Source: Bacteroidales bacterium
Lineage (GTDB): Bacteria; Bacteroidota; Bacteroidia; Bacteroidales; F082
Length of the DNA stretch: 64,000 bases
Reading direction: 5' to 3'
Assembly: GCA_019454985.1 (NCBI GenBank)
Contig: JACFNF010000015.1
Coordinates: 1 to 64,000 of the forward strand
Below, piece by piece: positions 8,508 through 17,963 of this stretch (positions within the stretch are counted from its first letter, which is position 1; every line of letters starts with the position of its first letter). The notes under the pieces were generated by a model. The model was not told the origin of the DNA and ran no database searches. It worked only from the letters and a program-made list of their open reading frames with translations. The position numbers were made by a program, and so were the translations under genes.

Positions 8508-9670
8508 TGTCGGAAAACCGCTATACCCGGCGAGGGGTGTCGGCCTCCAAAGAGGATGTGCACAATGCCATTCGGTCATTGGATAAGGGATTGTATCCCA
8601 ATGCATTTTGTAAAATTATCCCAGATATTCTGGGCGGAGATAAAGATTGGTGCAACATCATGCACGCCGATGGCGCCGGAACAAAATCCTCTTTAGCGTA
8701 TCTCTATTGGAAAGAAACCGGCGATATGTCCGTGTGGAAAGGCATAGCGCAAGACGCCATTGTGATGAATACCGACGACCTGCTTTGTGTGGGCGTAACA
8801 GACAATATGTTGCTCAGCTCTACCATTGGACGCAATAAAAATCTCATTCCGGGCGAGGTGATTTCTGCCATTATTCGTGCTACCGAGGAGTTTTTGGAGC
8901 AAATGCGGGATCAGGAGATCGGGATTTACCTTACGGGTGGCGAGACTGCCGATGTGGGCGATCTGGTGCGCAGCATCATTGTGGATAGCACCGTGGTGGC
9001 GCGCCTGCCTCGCAACAAGGTGATCGAAAACCGGATACGCCCGGGCGATGTCATCGTGGGTCTGGCTTCTTTCGGTCAGGCAACCTACGAAACTACATAC
9101 AATGGCGGGATGGGAAGCAACGGCCTTACCTCAGCCAGACACGACCTCTTTGCAAAGTACCTTGCAGCCAAATATCCGGAAAGCTACGACCCATTGGTGC
9201 CCGAAGACTTGGTTTACAGCGGACCTTTCCGACTGACCGATCCAACTGAAATTGAAGGTGTTGATGTTGGTAAACTTGTGCTTGCACCTACCCGTACCTA
9301 CGCCCCCCTTCTCAAAGAAGTGTTGAAATTACACCGTCCCCGACTGAATGGATTGATTCATTGCAGCGGCGGCGCACAAACCAAAGTCCTGCATTTTGTT
9401 GATCGGATTCATATTGTCAAAAACAACCTTTTTCCGGTGCCACCGCTTTTCCGTCTCATTCAACAGGCTTCACAAACTGCATGGAGCGAGATGTACAAAG
9501 TATTCAATATGGGACATCGAATGGAAATATATACCGATTTGAAAACGGCTGAGGATATCTTCAGAATTGCCCGGGAGTTTGATGTTGAGGCGCGTATTGT
9601 TGGCTATACCGAGGCCAGCGATTGCAAACGTCTAACGATCGAGAGCGCCAATGGTATATTTACCTACTGA
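8507..9670 (+). CDS. purM: Phosphoribosylformylglycinamidine cyclo-ligase (AIR synthase), PurM-like
   Basis: Fifth step of purine synthesis: ATP-dependent closure of FGAM to aminoimidazole ribotide, in the cytoplasm. Seen in 387 residues: the N-terminal substrate/ATP motif HADGAGTKSS at 53-62, DAIVMNTDDLLCVG at 83-96, and GGETAD at 144-149, all in family order. The C-terminal AIRS domain follows. It is longer than the roughly 345-residue E. coli enzyme. It is probably co-transcribed with the PorE-like gene through the 1-bp stop/start overlap. Confidence 0.93.
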   Translation: MSENRYTRRGVSASKEDVHNAIRSLDKGLYPNAFCKIIPDILGGDKDWCNIMHADGAGTKSSLAYLYWKETGDMSVWKGIAQDAIVMNTDDLLCVGVTDNMLLSSTIGRNKNLIPGEVISAIIRATEEFLEQMRDQEIGIYLTGGETADVGDLVRSIIVDSTVVARLPRNKVIENRIRPGDVIVGLASFGQATYETTYNGGMGSNGLTSARHDLFAKYLAAKYPESYDPLVPEDLVYSGPFRLTDPTEIEGVDVGKLVLAPTRTYAPLLKEVLKLHRPRLNGLIHCSGGAQTKVLHFVDRIHIVKNNLFPVPPLFRLIQQASQTAWSEMYKVFNMGHRMEIYTDLKTAEDIFRIAREFDVEARIVGYTEASDCKRLTIESANGIFTY

Positions 9671-9742
9671 GTTTGTGACATTGAGCTTATAGGCCGTACT
9701 GCGGTTTTTTGAAACGGATTTTCAAACTTCGCCGGCAATGTG

Positions 9743-9750
9743 TATTTTTG
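9743..9750 (+). promoter_or_regulatory. -7 box for prfA
   Basis: TATTTTTG, an exact TAnnTTTG match, 19 nt before the GTG at 9770. The ATG at 9740 lies upstream of the expected transcript start. The -33 region is only T-rich. Confidence 0.55.
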
Positions 9751-9769
9751 CGATCTCAATTTTTTTTCA

Positions 9770-10849
9770 GTGGAAATTTTAGATAAACTCGAAACCATCC
9801 ACCGCCGTTGGGAAGAGATGGGCGAACAACTCAACGATCCATCGGTGATGGCCGATATGAAAAGGTTCGTCAAACTCAATAAAGATTACAAAGATCTTGA
9901 ACCGGTGGTGGCCGCCTTTAAGGAATACAAGAATGTTTTGGCCAATATTGACCATGCACGCGAAGTCATCAAAAACGAAAAAGACGATGATTTCAGGGAA
10001 ATGGCGCTCGAAGAGCTTGATGGCCTGCAGGAACGCAAAGAACAGCTTGAAAACGATATCCGCCTGATGCTCATCCCGAAAGACCCTCAGGATTCTAAAA
10101 ACGCCATTGTTGAGATACGTGCCGGAACAGGAGGCGATGAAGCCAGCATTTTTGCAGGCGATCTCTTTCGGATGTACCTGAAATATTGTGAATCGAAAGG
10201 CTGGAAGACCGAAGTTGTTGATATGAACGAAGGTACAGTTGGCGGATTCAAGGAAGTGGTATTCAATGTGATAGGCGATAATGCCTATGGCATTATGAAG
10301 TTTGAGTCGGGCGTGCACCGTGTGCAACGTGTACCAAAAACCGAAACTCAGGGCCGTATCCATACCTCGGCTGCATCAGTCGTAGTATTGCCAGAGGCCG
10401 AAGAGTTTGATATCGAACTCAACGAGAAAGATATCCGAAAAGATACTTTCTGCTCTTCCGGCCCCGGCGGACAGTCGGTGAACACCACCTATTCTGCCAT
10501 CCGCCTGACGCACATCCCAACGGGCATTGTGGTTTCGTGTCAGGACGAAAAATCGCAGTTAAAAAACTTAGCCAAAGCCATGAAAGTGCTTCGGAGTCGC
10601 ATTTTCGAAATCGAATACAGTAAATACCTTGAAGAAGTAGCCTCAAAACGAAAGACGATGGTGTCCACCGGCGACCGTTCGGCCAAAATTCGTACCTACA
10701 ACTGGCCCCAGGGAAGGGTTACGGACCATCGCATCAATCTGACACTCTATAATCTGTCGGCCATCATTGACGGTGACCTCGATGAACTGATCGAAGGCCT
10801 TCAGGTGGCCGAAAATGCCGAACGCCTGAAAACCGAACTCGAAGCCTGA
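9770..10849 (+). CDS. prfA: Peptide chain release factor 1
   Basis: Reads UAA and UAG in the ribosomal A site and releases the finished chain. From the GTG at 9770 the protein has 359 residues, the normal RF1 length, and begins [17 protein letters not shown]. The stop-codon reading motif is PKT at 189-191, equivalent to PAT or PVT in other RF1 proteins, within [19 protein letters not shown]. The catalytic GGQ is at 233-235 in [11 protein letters not shown]. The GTG is chosen because the only in-frame ATG upstream (9740) falls before the promoter -7 box. Confidence 0.96.
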   Translation: MEILDKLETIHRRWEEMGEQLNDPSVMADMKRFVKLNKDYKDLEPVVAAFKEYKNVLANIDHAREVIKNEKDDDFREMALEELDGLQERKEQLENDIRLMLIPKDPQDSKNAIVEIRAGTGGDEASIFAGDLFRMYLKYCESKGWKTEVVDMNEGTVGGFKEVVFNVIGDNAYGIMKFESGVHRVQRVPKTETQGRIHTSAASVVVLPEAEEFDIELNEKDIRKDTFCSSGPGGQSVNTTYSAIRLTHIPTGIVVSCQDEKSQLKNLAKAMKVLRSRIFEIEYSKYLEEVASKRKTMVSTGDRSAKIRTYNWPQGRVTDHRINLTLYNLSAIIDGDLDELIEGLQVAENAERLKTELEA

Positions 10850-10854
10850 CGGTT

Positions 10855-11685
10855 ATGAATAGTGAGCAGTTATTCCAACAGATCCGGATAAAACAGTCGT
10901 ATCTCTGTGTAGGCCTCGATCCGGTAAGAGAGAAGCTGCCGGCAGCGGTGATGTCGTCTGATGACCATGTTTTTGCTTTCAATAAAGCCATCATTGATGC
11001 CACTGCACCTTATGCTGTTGCTTTTAAGCCAAACACGGCTTTCTATGAAACCGACGGAAGCCTGGGTTGGGCGACACTCGAGAAGACAGTGGCTTATATT
11101 CGCACAAAGTACCCTAAAATGTTTGTCATTGCTGATGCGAAAAGAGGTGATATTGGCAACACATCGGCGCGCTATGCCGCAGCATTTTTTAACCGGTTGG
11201 GCGCCGATGCCGTAACGGTTGCTCCCTATATGGGAGCCGATTCTGTTCAGCCTTTTCTGGGTTTCGACGGCAAATGGGTGGTGCTTTTGGCTTTAACTTC
11301 AAATACCGGCTCTGCTGATTTTCAGTATATTGAAAATAAAGAATCTTTATCACTATATAAACAGGTGATCCAAAAAGCAACGCAATGGGCTTCACCCGAA
11401 CAGATGATGTTTGTGGTGGGAGCCACACACCCCGACGAGCTTGGGGTTATTCGGCAGATGGCGCCGGAGTATTTTTTCCTTGTTCCCGGCGTGGGCGCCC
11501 AGGGCGGCGATCTCGATGCTGTGAGCAATGTCGGGCTTAATCGCCGTGCGGGCTTGTTGGTCAACGCTTCGCGCAGCATACTTTATGCTTCTTCGGGGAC
11601 CGATTTTGCTCAAAAGGCTGCCGAAGAAGCCCTGATGATTCAGCAGCAGATGAAACACCAGCTCGAACTGGCGAAATTGATATAA
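10855..11685 (+). CDS. pyrF: Orotidine 5'-phosphate decarboxylase
   Basis: Last step of UMP synthesis: decarboxylates OMP. Seen in 276 residues: the N-terminal CVGLDPV, the catalytic Asp/Lys/Asp motif DAKRGDIGN at 94-102, and the phosphate-loop end VPGVGAQGG followed by NASRSI. The length and motif spacing fit the longer (type 2) OMP decarboxylases of Bacteroidota and mycobacteria. It begins 5 nt after prfA and so is probably co-transcribed with it. It ends at the terminator at 11684-11712. Confidence 0.95.
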   Translation: MNSEQLFQQIRIKQSYLCVGLDPVREKLPAAVMSSDDHVFAFNKAIIDATAPYAVAFKPNTAFYETDGSLGWATLEKTVAYIRTKYPKMFVIADAKRGDIGNTSARYAAAFFNRLGADAVTVAPYMGADSVQPFLGFDGKWVVLLALTSNTGSADFQYIENKESLSLYKQVIQKATQWASPEQMMFVVGATHPDELGVIRQMAPEYFFLVPGVGAQGGDLDAVSNVGLNRRAGLLVNASRSILYASSGTDFAQKAAEEALMIQQQMKHQLELAKLI

Positions 11686-11712
11686 AAAAAGCAGCCGGAG
11701 GCTGCTTTTTTT
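11684..11712. terminator. Bidirectional terminator between pyrF and ilvE
   Basis: GC stem GCAGCC/GGCTGC (11691-11696 with 11700-11705), a 3-nt loop, seven A before and a T run after; the A/T flanks extend the stem to about 13 bp. It can end both convergent transcripts. Confidence 0.85.
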
Positions 11713-11718
11713 ATTGGA

Positions 11719-12738
11719 TTAAATTCCTTCGATGACTGTTGTCCAGCCGTAGATGTCTTCCATTTCGGCTTCCTGAATGGCTTTCAGGCGTTTGTAAAGC
11801 ATGGTGGAATTTTTCCCGGCTTCGGTACCATATTCATATACCTTGCCAAAAGCGGTATCCACAATTTTCCCGATTGGCGAGATAATGGCAGCAGTTCCGC
11901 AGGCGCCGACTTCTTCGAACAGCTCAAGTTCTTCAACGGGTACGGGTCGTCTTTCAACTTTCATGCCGGCATCTTTGGCCAAGGTTTCGATACTTTTATT
12001 GGTAATCGAAGGTAAAATGGTATGCGACTCAGGCGTGATATAGGTGTTGTTGCGGATACCGAAGAAGTTGGCCGGTCCGGCTTCGTCAATATATTTTTGC
12101 TCTTTGGCATCAAGGAATAATACGGTAGAATAGCCGTTTTTTGCGGCACGTGTTGCTGGGCGCAGACTTGCGGCATAGTTTCCGCCTACCTTAATATGGC
12201 CTGTACCACGAGGCGCTGCACGGTCGTAATCCCTAACCAATTCAACCGTAACCGGACGGAATCCTTCTTTAAAGTATGGGCCAACCGGTCCGACAAAGAC
12301 AAGAAACATATACTCGGTTGCGGGTTTGACCCCGACCTGAGGGCCTGAGCCGAACAGAAGCGGGCGAATATAAAGCGAGGCCCCCGTTCCATAAGGAGGG
12401 ATAAAACGTGCGTTGAGGCGAACAGCCTTTTCAATAGCTGCAAAAAAGACTTCGTCCGGAACTTCCTGCATCATGATACCATCGGCCGACGAACGCAGAC
12501 GACGGGCATTGTCCTGCCACCTGAAAAGCCTGACCTTGCCATCCACACCCCGGAAAGCCTTCATGCCTTCAAAGGCTTCCTGGCCATAATGCAGCGTGGT
12601 GGCAGCCATGTGAATGCTGATATACTCTGACGAACTGACTTCAAGCTCGCCCCATTTTCCGTTGCGGCCGTAGCAGCGAACGTTGTAATCTGTTGGATAA
12701 TAGCCGAATGGCAAATTCCTCCAATCAATATTTTCCAT
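11719..12738 (-). CDS. ilvE: Branched-chain amino acid aminotransferase
   Basis: PLP-dependent transfer of the amino group between glutamate and the keto acids of Leu, Ile and Val. Seen in 339 residues: fold-type IV aminotransferase features including LHYGQEAFEGMKAFR at 49-63, the PLP lysine in HIKVGGNYAAS (Lys183), and DEAGPANFFGI further on. The length is typical of the type II BCAT family. It stands alone on the minus strand. Its upstream region holds a tandem GGCTAATTT repeat (12772-12790). Confidence 0.95.
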   Translation of the reverse strand: MENIDWRNLPFGYYPTDYNVRCYGRNGKWGELEVSSSEYISIHMAATTLHYGQEAFEGMKAFRGVDGKVRLFRWQDNARRLRSSADGIMMQEVPDEVFFAAIEKAVRLNARFIPPYGTGASLYIRPLLFGSGPQVGVKPATEYMFLVFVGPVGPYFKEGFRPVTVELVRDYDRAAPRGTGHIKVGGNYAASLRPATRAAKNGYSTVLFLDAKEQKYIDEAGPANFFGIRNNTYITPESHTILPSITNKSIETLAKDAGMKVERRPVPVEELELFEEVGACGTAAIISPIGKIVDTAFGKVYEYGTEAGKNSTMLYKRLKAIQEAEMEDIYGWTTVIEGI

Positions 12739-12771
12739 AACTTAGGGTTTAAAGAGAAATGATTTTAATGT

Positions 12772-12790
12772 GGCTAATTTAGGCTAATTT
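12772..12790. repeat. Tandem 9-bp repeat upstream of ilvE
   Basis: GGCTAATTT occurs twice with a 1-bp gap, 34 nt upstream of the ilvE start. On the minus strand the junction reads TAAATTAG, close to the -7 consensus TAnnTTTG. It could be part of the promoter or an operator half-site pair; function unproven. Confidence 0.4.
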
Positions 12791-12863
12791 TCTGGAAACT
12801 TGCGTATGCCGGGCTTATTTAAAACGAATATGGATAAGGACAGTACAATGGATCTGAAGACCG

Positions 12864-13565
12864 TCAATGGACCGGATTAATCCATAAAAAAAGATAGGTG
12901 CCGAGAATGACAAAAATGAGTGCGGGGAGCATATTGATAATACGCAATTTACTGATACCCGTCAGATTGAGCCCAAGACCGATGAGAATCACACCGCCGG
13001 TGGACGAGATGCTGTTGATCATCAGATCAGGCATAAACTGCCCGAAACCGGCTGCCAGAAGTGTGAGCGAGGCCTGATACGCAAAAAGGGGGACGATGCT
13101 GAACAGCACTCCCCATCCCAAACCAGAGGCCAATGCCACACTGCTGATTCCGTCCATAAGCGATTTGATATAAAGAAGTTCCGCCCGGCCGCTCATTCCT
13201 TCCTCGATAGCGCCAAGGATGGTCATCGAACCCATGCAAAAGAGCAGAAAGGCCGTTAGCATCCCTTCGGTGAAACCTTGGTTGCCTAATTTTAACCGGC
13301 TCCCGAGAAGTGAGGCTTTTTCATTGAAAATCAGCTCCAAATTAAGAAGCTCACCGGCCACCGACCCAAGCAAAAGGCTCACTATCACAATCATCCATTC
13401 ATTAGCTTTCAGCGCCATCGAAACGCCTAAAGCGATGGTAAACAATCCGTTGGCTTGAAACAAGGTTTCTACAGCCCGCTGCGGAAGCCGGCTATGTAAT
13501 GCAATGCCCAGAGTGCTTCCTAAGGCGACAGCCATTACATTGATGAGGGTTCCGGTAATGATCAT
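12864..13565 (-). CDS. DUF554 family membrane protein (YdfK/YqgA-like)
   Basis: Integral inner-membrane protein of 233 residues and unknown function. Seen: start MIITGTLINVMAVALGSTLG, about six or seven hydrophobic helices, and family features such as the GTLIN/GSTLG start, IKSLMDGISSVALASGLGWGV, and a terminal GLGLN segment. It lies 12 bp downstream of the end of the extended methyltransferase frame (13578), which points to one operon with that gene. No substrate can be inferred. Confidence 0.85.
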   Translation of the reverse strand: MIITGTLINVMAVALGSTLGIALHSRLPQRAVETLFQANGLFTIALGVSMALKANEWMIVIVSLLLGSVAGELLNLELIFNEKASLLGSRLKLGNQGFTEGMLTAFLLFCMGSMTILGAIEEGMSGRAELLYIKSLMDGISSVALASGLGWGVLFSIVPLFAYQASLTLLAAGFGQFMPDLMINSISSTGGVILIGLGLNLTGISKLRIINMLPALIFVILGTYLFLWINPVH

Positions 13566-13577
13566 TTTGTTGATGTA

Positions 13578-14753
13578 TTATAGTCCACGTTGGTCAAGGG
13601 CAATTTCGAGAAAATGTTGGCGAATACCAAAGTCCTTTTTTAATCGTTCGATTTTTTGTTCAGCTTCGTCTGCCGGAGGCGGGTTGTCGAGCCGAAAACC
13701 TGAAAGAAGGACGTTTTTTGGGGTGTGTTCAGCTTATATAAACTCCTGAATATGTGTTTTATATCCATGTTTTTCCATGATCAGTGCCCGTAATGTATCG
13801 GTCAGGATTTCGGCCTGACGTTCAAACAGGATTCCGTATTGTAGCATGGGCAATTGCGCGGCAGAAGCCTTCATTTCTTTCCTGACTTGTTTGTGGCAAC
13901 AGGGGGCACACACGATGAGCCGTGCACCCGCAGCGATTCCGGCAGCAATGGCGTCGTCGGTAGCCGTGTCACAGGCATGCAGGGCTATCAGCACATCCAC
14001 GTCGTGGAGCGGGAAATTACTGATGCTTCCTTCGACAAATGACAGCCCACTGAGACCTGCACTTTGGGCAATGGCGTTGGTTTTTGCAACAAGCTCAGGT
14101 CGTAGCTCCACACCCGTTACTTCAATCTGGAGCTTGGTGTTGTGACGCAAATGCTCGTAAAGGGCAAACGTTAGATATCCTTTTCCGGCACCCATATCTA
14201 CCACACGCACCCGACCCTCATTCAGCCAGGGCGAAAGCAAACCATCCAAAATCTCAACGTATTTGTTGATTTGCCGGAATTTGTGTTGCATCGAAGCCAA
14301 TACCTGACCATTGTTGTCGGTCATTCCAAGCAGATGCCAGTGAGTACTCTGGCTGTCGAGGGGCCGGTTTTTCTTTCGGTCGTGCGAGAGATTGAGCTCC
14401 GAAGCTACGGAAAGTGTTTTGCTCAATAGGCGGCCATTGCCTTTATTATTGAGTATAAGGCTGTGTTGCTCGCTGAGTGTAAAGAGGTTAGCTTCAAGGA
14501 AATGGGTTTCTAATAAGTCTTTGACCTGAGCCGGCGTATCCTCAATGGTGAAGTTTTTGACTTCGTCGCGGGTGTGATAGCTGTATTGAAAAGAATAACG
14601 TAACCCGCTTTTGAGCGCCACCGGCTTGATGGTCACCCTTTTGGGCTCGCTGTTTTTCTTTCGTGTTTTACTCAGGGTGAGTTTAACCATTCTGCTGTTT
14701 TCGATAGCAGCCCGGAGTAAATCAAGCAGTGTATCAAGTGGTTGTGAAACCAT
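13578..14753 (-). pseudogene. SAM-dependent methyltransferase (Methyltransf_32-like) split by an in-frame TAA at 13734-13736
   Basis: Cytoplasmic methyltransferase, substrate unknown. The open part (14753-13734) encodes 339 residues: an N-terminal basic domain at about 1-140, the SAM loop VVDMGAGKGYLT at 184-195, ALHACDTATDD at 257-267, and the Cys-rich CAPCCHKQ at 282-289. This pattern fits the Methyltransf_32 family. It ends EFI-stop. In the same frame a further 51 codons follow (AEHTPKNVLLSGFRL, then a helix ending near FLEIALDQRGL) up to a TAA at 13578. That tail looks like the natural C-terminus and brings the gene to 12 bp before DUF554. I infer a nonsense mutation, a sequence error or readthrough; the catalytic domain is intact, so a functional truncated protein is also possible. 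Confidence 0.75.
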
Positions 14754-14908
14754 GAGATGGTCAATTTGGCGGCTAAATTACGTATTCCTGAACAGTTGCC
14801 GGGTCATGTTTTAAAAAAATGAAACAAATGGCGATGGTCAAAATGTCAGTTGGCCGTCTTGGCACAGCCTTTGATCTGCCTAGGTCAAAAATTGAAAATT
14901 CTATGACC

Positions 14909-16813
14909 ATGCAAAAAGGAACCATTGATGTTAAGACCGAGAATATTTTCCCGGTGATTAAAAAATTTCTTTATTCCGACCATGAAATTTTCCTCCGCGA
15001 GTTGGTAAGTAATGCCGTGGATGCCACGCAGAAACTGAAAACTTTGGCTTCGGTGGGGCAATATAAAGACGAGCTGGGCGATCTGACGATTGTGGTAGAA
15101 GCCGACAAAAAGAAGAAAACTCTCACCATTCGCGACCGTGGCATTGGAATGACACAGGAAGAGGTGGAAAAATACATCAACCAAATCGCTTTTTCGAGCG
15201 CCGAAGAGTTTGTTAAAAAGTTTAAAACCAAGTCGGAAGCCGAAGCCAATGCCATTATCGGGCATTTTGGCCTGGGCTTTTACTCTTCTTTTATGGTGTC
15301 GAAAAAGGTTGAAATCTTTACCAAAACATACAAAAAAGGCGGTAGCACCAAGGCCGTGAAGTGGGAATGTGATGGAAGTCCTGAATACACTATTTCCGAA
15401 ATTGACAAAAAAGAACGAGGAACTGACATTGTGCTGCATATTGACAAGGAAAATGAAGAATTCCTTGAAGAATACAGGATGCGAGAACTGCTGAATAAAT
15501 ATTGTAAGTTTCTGCCTGTGCCTATTCAGTTTGGCGTGAAAAAGGAAGAGGAACCTATTGAAGGAGTAACAGATAAGGATGGAAATCCAAAAACACGCAC
15601 CGTCGAAAAGCCCTGGATCATCAACAATACCGAACCTTTGTGGAAAAAGGCTCCTGCAGATAGCACCGACGAAGATTACAAAAACTTTTACCGCGAGCTT
15701 TATCCGCTGAGCTTCGACGAGCCTTTGTTCAATATCCACCTTAACGTGGATTATCCGTTTAATCTCACAGGTATTTTGTATTTCCCTAAAGTGAAGCAGA
15801 ACTATGAGCTTCAGCGAAATAAGATACAGTTGTATTCCAATCAGGTGTTTGTGACCGATTCGGTCGAAGGTATCGTGCCCGACTTCCTGACCCTTCTTCA
15901 CGGCGTGATTGACTCGCCCGATATTCCATTGAATGTAAGTCGGTCGTTTTTGCAAAACGACAACAATGTGCGCAAAATTTCAGGCCATATCACCAAAAAA
16001 GTAGCCGATAAACTCGAAGAACTGTTTAAAAAAGACCGTGAGGCTTTCGAGAAAAAATGGGACGACATCAAAATCTTCATCCAATATGGTATGATCTCCG
16101 AACCCAAATTTTACGAAAGAGCCGAGAAGTTTGTGCTGCTGAAAAATGTTGAAAATAAATACTTTACACTCGAGGAATATCGGAAACATATCGAAAGCCA
16201 GCAAAAAGATAAAGATAAACGGGTGGTGTATATTTATGCCACACAAGCCGATGAACAATACGGCTATATTGAATCTGCAAAAGCGAAAGGCTACGATGTG
16301 TTGCTCATGGATGGGGTACTCGATGCCCATTTTGTCAATACCATCGAACAAAAACTGAGCGACTCATCCTTTGTGCGCGTGGATGCCGAAACGGCTGAAA
16401 AACTTATCCGTAAAGACGATTCTGATGCTCCGTCCAAACTCACGGAAGATGAAAGAAAACAAGTGAAAGAGTATTTTGAAAAATTGGTGGATACAAAAGC
16501 TTTTGAGGTGAAAGCCGAGCCCATGAGCGAAAGCGATGTGCCGGTGCTGATTACCCAAAATGAGTTTATGCGCCGAATGAAAGACATGAGCGCTGTTGGC
16601 GGAGGAGGAATGATGGGATTTGGCGATTTTCCCGATCATTACACCTTGATTATCAATACAAACCATCCGGCAGTATTATCGCTTTCTAATAAAGATGACG
16701 AAACCCGTGAGCAGACCATCCGGCAATTGTACGATCTGGCGCGTTTATCGAAAAATCTGCTGAAAGGCAAGGATCTGAATGAGTTTATCCGAAGAAGCCA
16801 GGAGAATCTCTAA
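14909..16813 (+). CDS. htpG: Molecular chaperone HtpG (Hsp90)
   Basis: ATP-dependent chaperone, cytoplasmic homodimer. From the ATG at 14909 it has 634 residues, beginning MQKGTIDVKTENIFP as in relatives. GHKL ATPase motifs: ELVSNAVDAT at 31-40, IRDRGIGMT at 74-82, and GHFGLGFYS at 118-126. The middle domain includes SRSFLQNDNNVRKI. An ATG at 14903 would add two residues, and the frame stays open to 14819 without matching the family start. It is followed by a terminator. I saw no clear heat-shock operator. Confidence 0.95.
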   Translation: MQKGTIDVKTENIFPVIKKFLYSDHEIFLRELVSNAVDATQKLKTLASVGQYKDELGDLTIVVEADKKKKTLTIRDRGIGMTQEEVEKYINQIAFSSAEEFVKKFKTKSEAEANAIIGHFGLGFYSSFMVSKKVEIFTKTYKKGGSTKAVKWECDGSPEYTISEIDKKERGTDIVLHIDKENEEFLEEYRMRELLNKYCKFLPVPIQFGVKKEEEPIEGVTDKDGNPKTRTVEKPWIINNTEPLWKKAPADSTDEDYKNFYRELYPLSFDEPLFNIHLNVDYPFNLTGILYFPKVKQNYELQRNKIQLYSNQVFVTDSVEGIVPDFLTLLHGVIDSPDIPLNVSRSFLQNDNNVRKISGHITKKVADKLEELFKKDREAFEKKWDDIKIFIQYGMISEPKFYERAEKFVLLKNVENKYFTLEEYRKHIESQQKDKDKRVVYIYATQADEQYGYIESAKAKGYDVLLMDGVLDAHFVNTIEQKLSDSSFVRVDAETAEKLIRKDDSDAPSKLTEDERKQVKEYFEKLVDTKAFEVKAEPMSESDVPVLITQNEFMRRMKDMSAVGGGGMMGFGDFPDHYTLIINTNHPAVLSLSNKDDETREQTIRQLYDLARLSKNLLKGKDLNEFIRRSQENL

Positions 16814-16816
16814 TTG

Positions 16817-16862
16817 AAAAGGGGGATAAAGCTATTTATTGGTTTTTATCCCCTTTTTTTTA
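16817..16862 (+). terminator. Intrinsic terminator after htpG
   Basis: GGGGATAAA (16822-16830) pairs with TTTATCCCC (16845-16853), flanked by A residues before and a run of T after. Confidence 0.85.
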
Positions 16863-16871
16863 AAAAATATT

Positions 16872-16879
16872 TATTTTTG
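16872..16879 (+). promoter_or_regulatory. -7 box for the lemA-TPM operon
   Basis: TATTTTTG, an exact -7 match, 34 nt before the lemA ATG. No good -33 TTG at normal spacing. Confidence 0.55.
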
Positions 16880-16913
16880 TAAAGAATAATCACATCCAAC
16901 ACAACACCCTATC

Positions 16914-17504
16914 ATGAAAAAATCCCTCATTATCATTATTGTTCTTGCCCTTGTTGCCCTACTCGTTTATGGATGGTTTAAGACCACCTATAACACCATG
17001 GTTCAAAACAGCGAACAGGTTGATTCGCAGTGGGCACAGGTTGAAAACGTGTATCAACGCCGGGCCGACCTTATCCCTAACTTGGTGAATACGGTAAAAG
17101 GTTATGCTGCTCATGAAAAGGACGTGCTGACAGACGTCATCGAGGCACGCTCCAAAGCCAGCTCCATCAACCTGAATGCCGAAAACCTAACCGAGGCCAA
17201 TATGAAAGCTTTTCAACAGGCACAGGATGGCCTGAGTAGTGCCTTGTCGCGCCTGATGGTGGTTGTGGAAAGATATCCTGAGCTCAAGGCTAACCAAAAC
17301 TTCCTCGAGCTTCAGGCACAGCTCGAAGGCACCGAAAACCGGATTACCGTCGAACGTCAGAAGTTTAACGAAACCACTCGGGTTTACAACACTTATATCA
17401 AATCCTTCCCGCAGAATATCTTTTCCGGCATGTTTGGGTTTACCACCAAGCCCTATTTTGAAGCTGCAGCCGGTTCAGAGACAGCTCCGAAAGTTGAATT
17501 CTAA
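16914..17504 (+). CDS. lemA: LemA family protein
   Basis: Membrane-anchored helical protein, biochemical role not established. Seen in 196 residues: one N-terminal membrane helix (residues 3-22), then a long helical domain with VDSQWAQVENVYQRRADLIPNLV and NRITVERQKFNE, both typical of LemA. First gene of a three-gene unit with two TPM-domain genes; LemA and TPM proteins often occur together in bacteria. Confidence 0.92.
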   Translation: MKKSLIIIIVLALVALLVYGWFKTTYNTMVQNSEQVDSQWAQVENVYQRRADLIPNLVNTVKGYAAHEKDVLTDVIEARSKASSINLNAENLTEANMKAFQQAQDGLSSALSRLMVVVERYPELKANQNFLELQAQLEGTENRITVERQKFNETTRVYNTYIKSFPQNIFSGMFGFTTKPYFEAAAGSETAPKVEF

Positions 17505-17516
17505 TCTCTGCAACCT

Positions 17517-17963
17517 ATGCCAGGTGCCCGGAATTTTTTCTCCGCTGCAGAGAAAGACGACATAAAAAACGCCATCATTCAGGCCGAACAAAACAGCTCG
17601 GGCGAGTTGCATGTGCATCTCGAAAACCACTGTACAGGCGAAGTGCTCGACAGGGCAGCATTCCTCTTCGAAGAGTTGGGCATGAAAAAAACCGCTGCGC
17701 GCAATGGGGTGTTGTTTTATTTGGCCGTTAAAGACCGGAAATTTGCCGTGATTGGCGATGCCGGAATCAATGCAGTGGTTGAAACCCATTTCTGGGAAGA
17801 GATACGCGAAACCATGACAGCCTTTTTTCAAAAAGGAGAATTTGTCAATGGACTGATTGCCGGAATTCAGACGACCGGGCAGAAACTTAAAGCCTATTTC
17901 CCGTTTCAGCAGGACGATATCAACGAACTACCCGACGACATCTCTTACGGTTCAGGCGAATGA
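17517..17963 (+). CDS. TPM-domain protein without signal peptide
   Basis: Member of the TPM (TLP18.3/Psb32/MOLO-1, PF04536) family, 148 residues. Seen: SGELHVHLENHC, then GVLFYLAVKDRKFAVIGDAGIN, the core pattern of the fold, ending in an acidic tail. No signal peptide or membrane segment is visible, so it is probably cytoplasmic or peripheral, unlike its neighbour. It begins 12 nt after lemA and overlaps the next gene by 4 nt (ATGA). Confidence 0.85.
   Translation: MPGARNFFSAAEKDDIKNAIIQAEQNSSGELHVHLENHCTGEVLDRAAFLFEELGMKKTAARNGVLFYLAVKDRKFAVIGDAGINAVVETHFWEEIRETMTAFFQKGEFVNGLIAGIQTTGQKLKAYFPFQQDDINELPDDISYGSGE

Noticed and set aside
14885..15955. Minus-strand open frame of 356 codons opposite htpG
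   Set aside because: Antisense shadow rich in Phe, His and Cys with no domain; htpG is complete on the plus strand.
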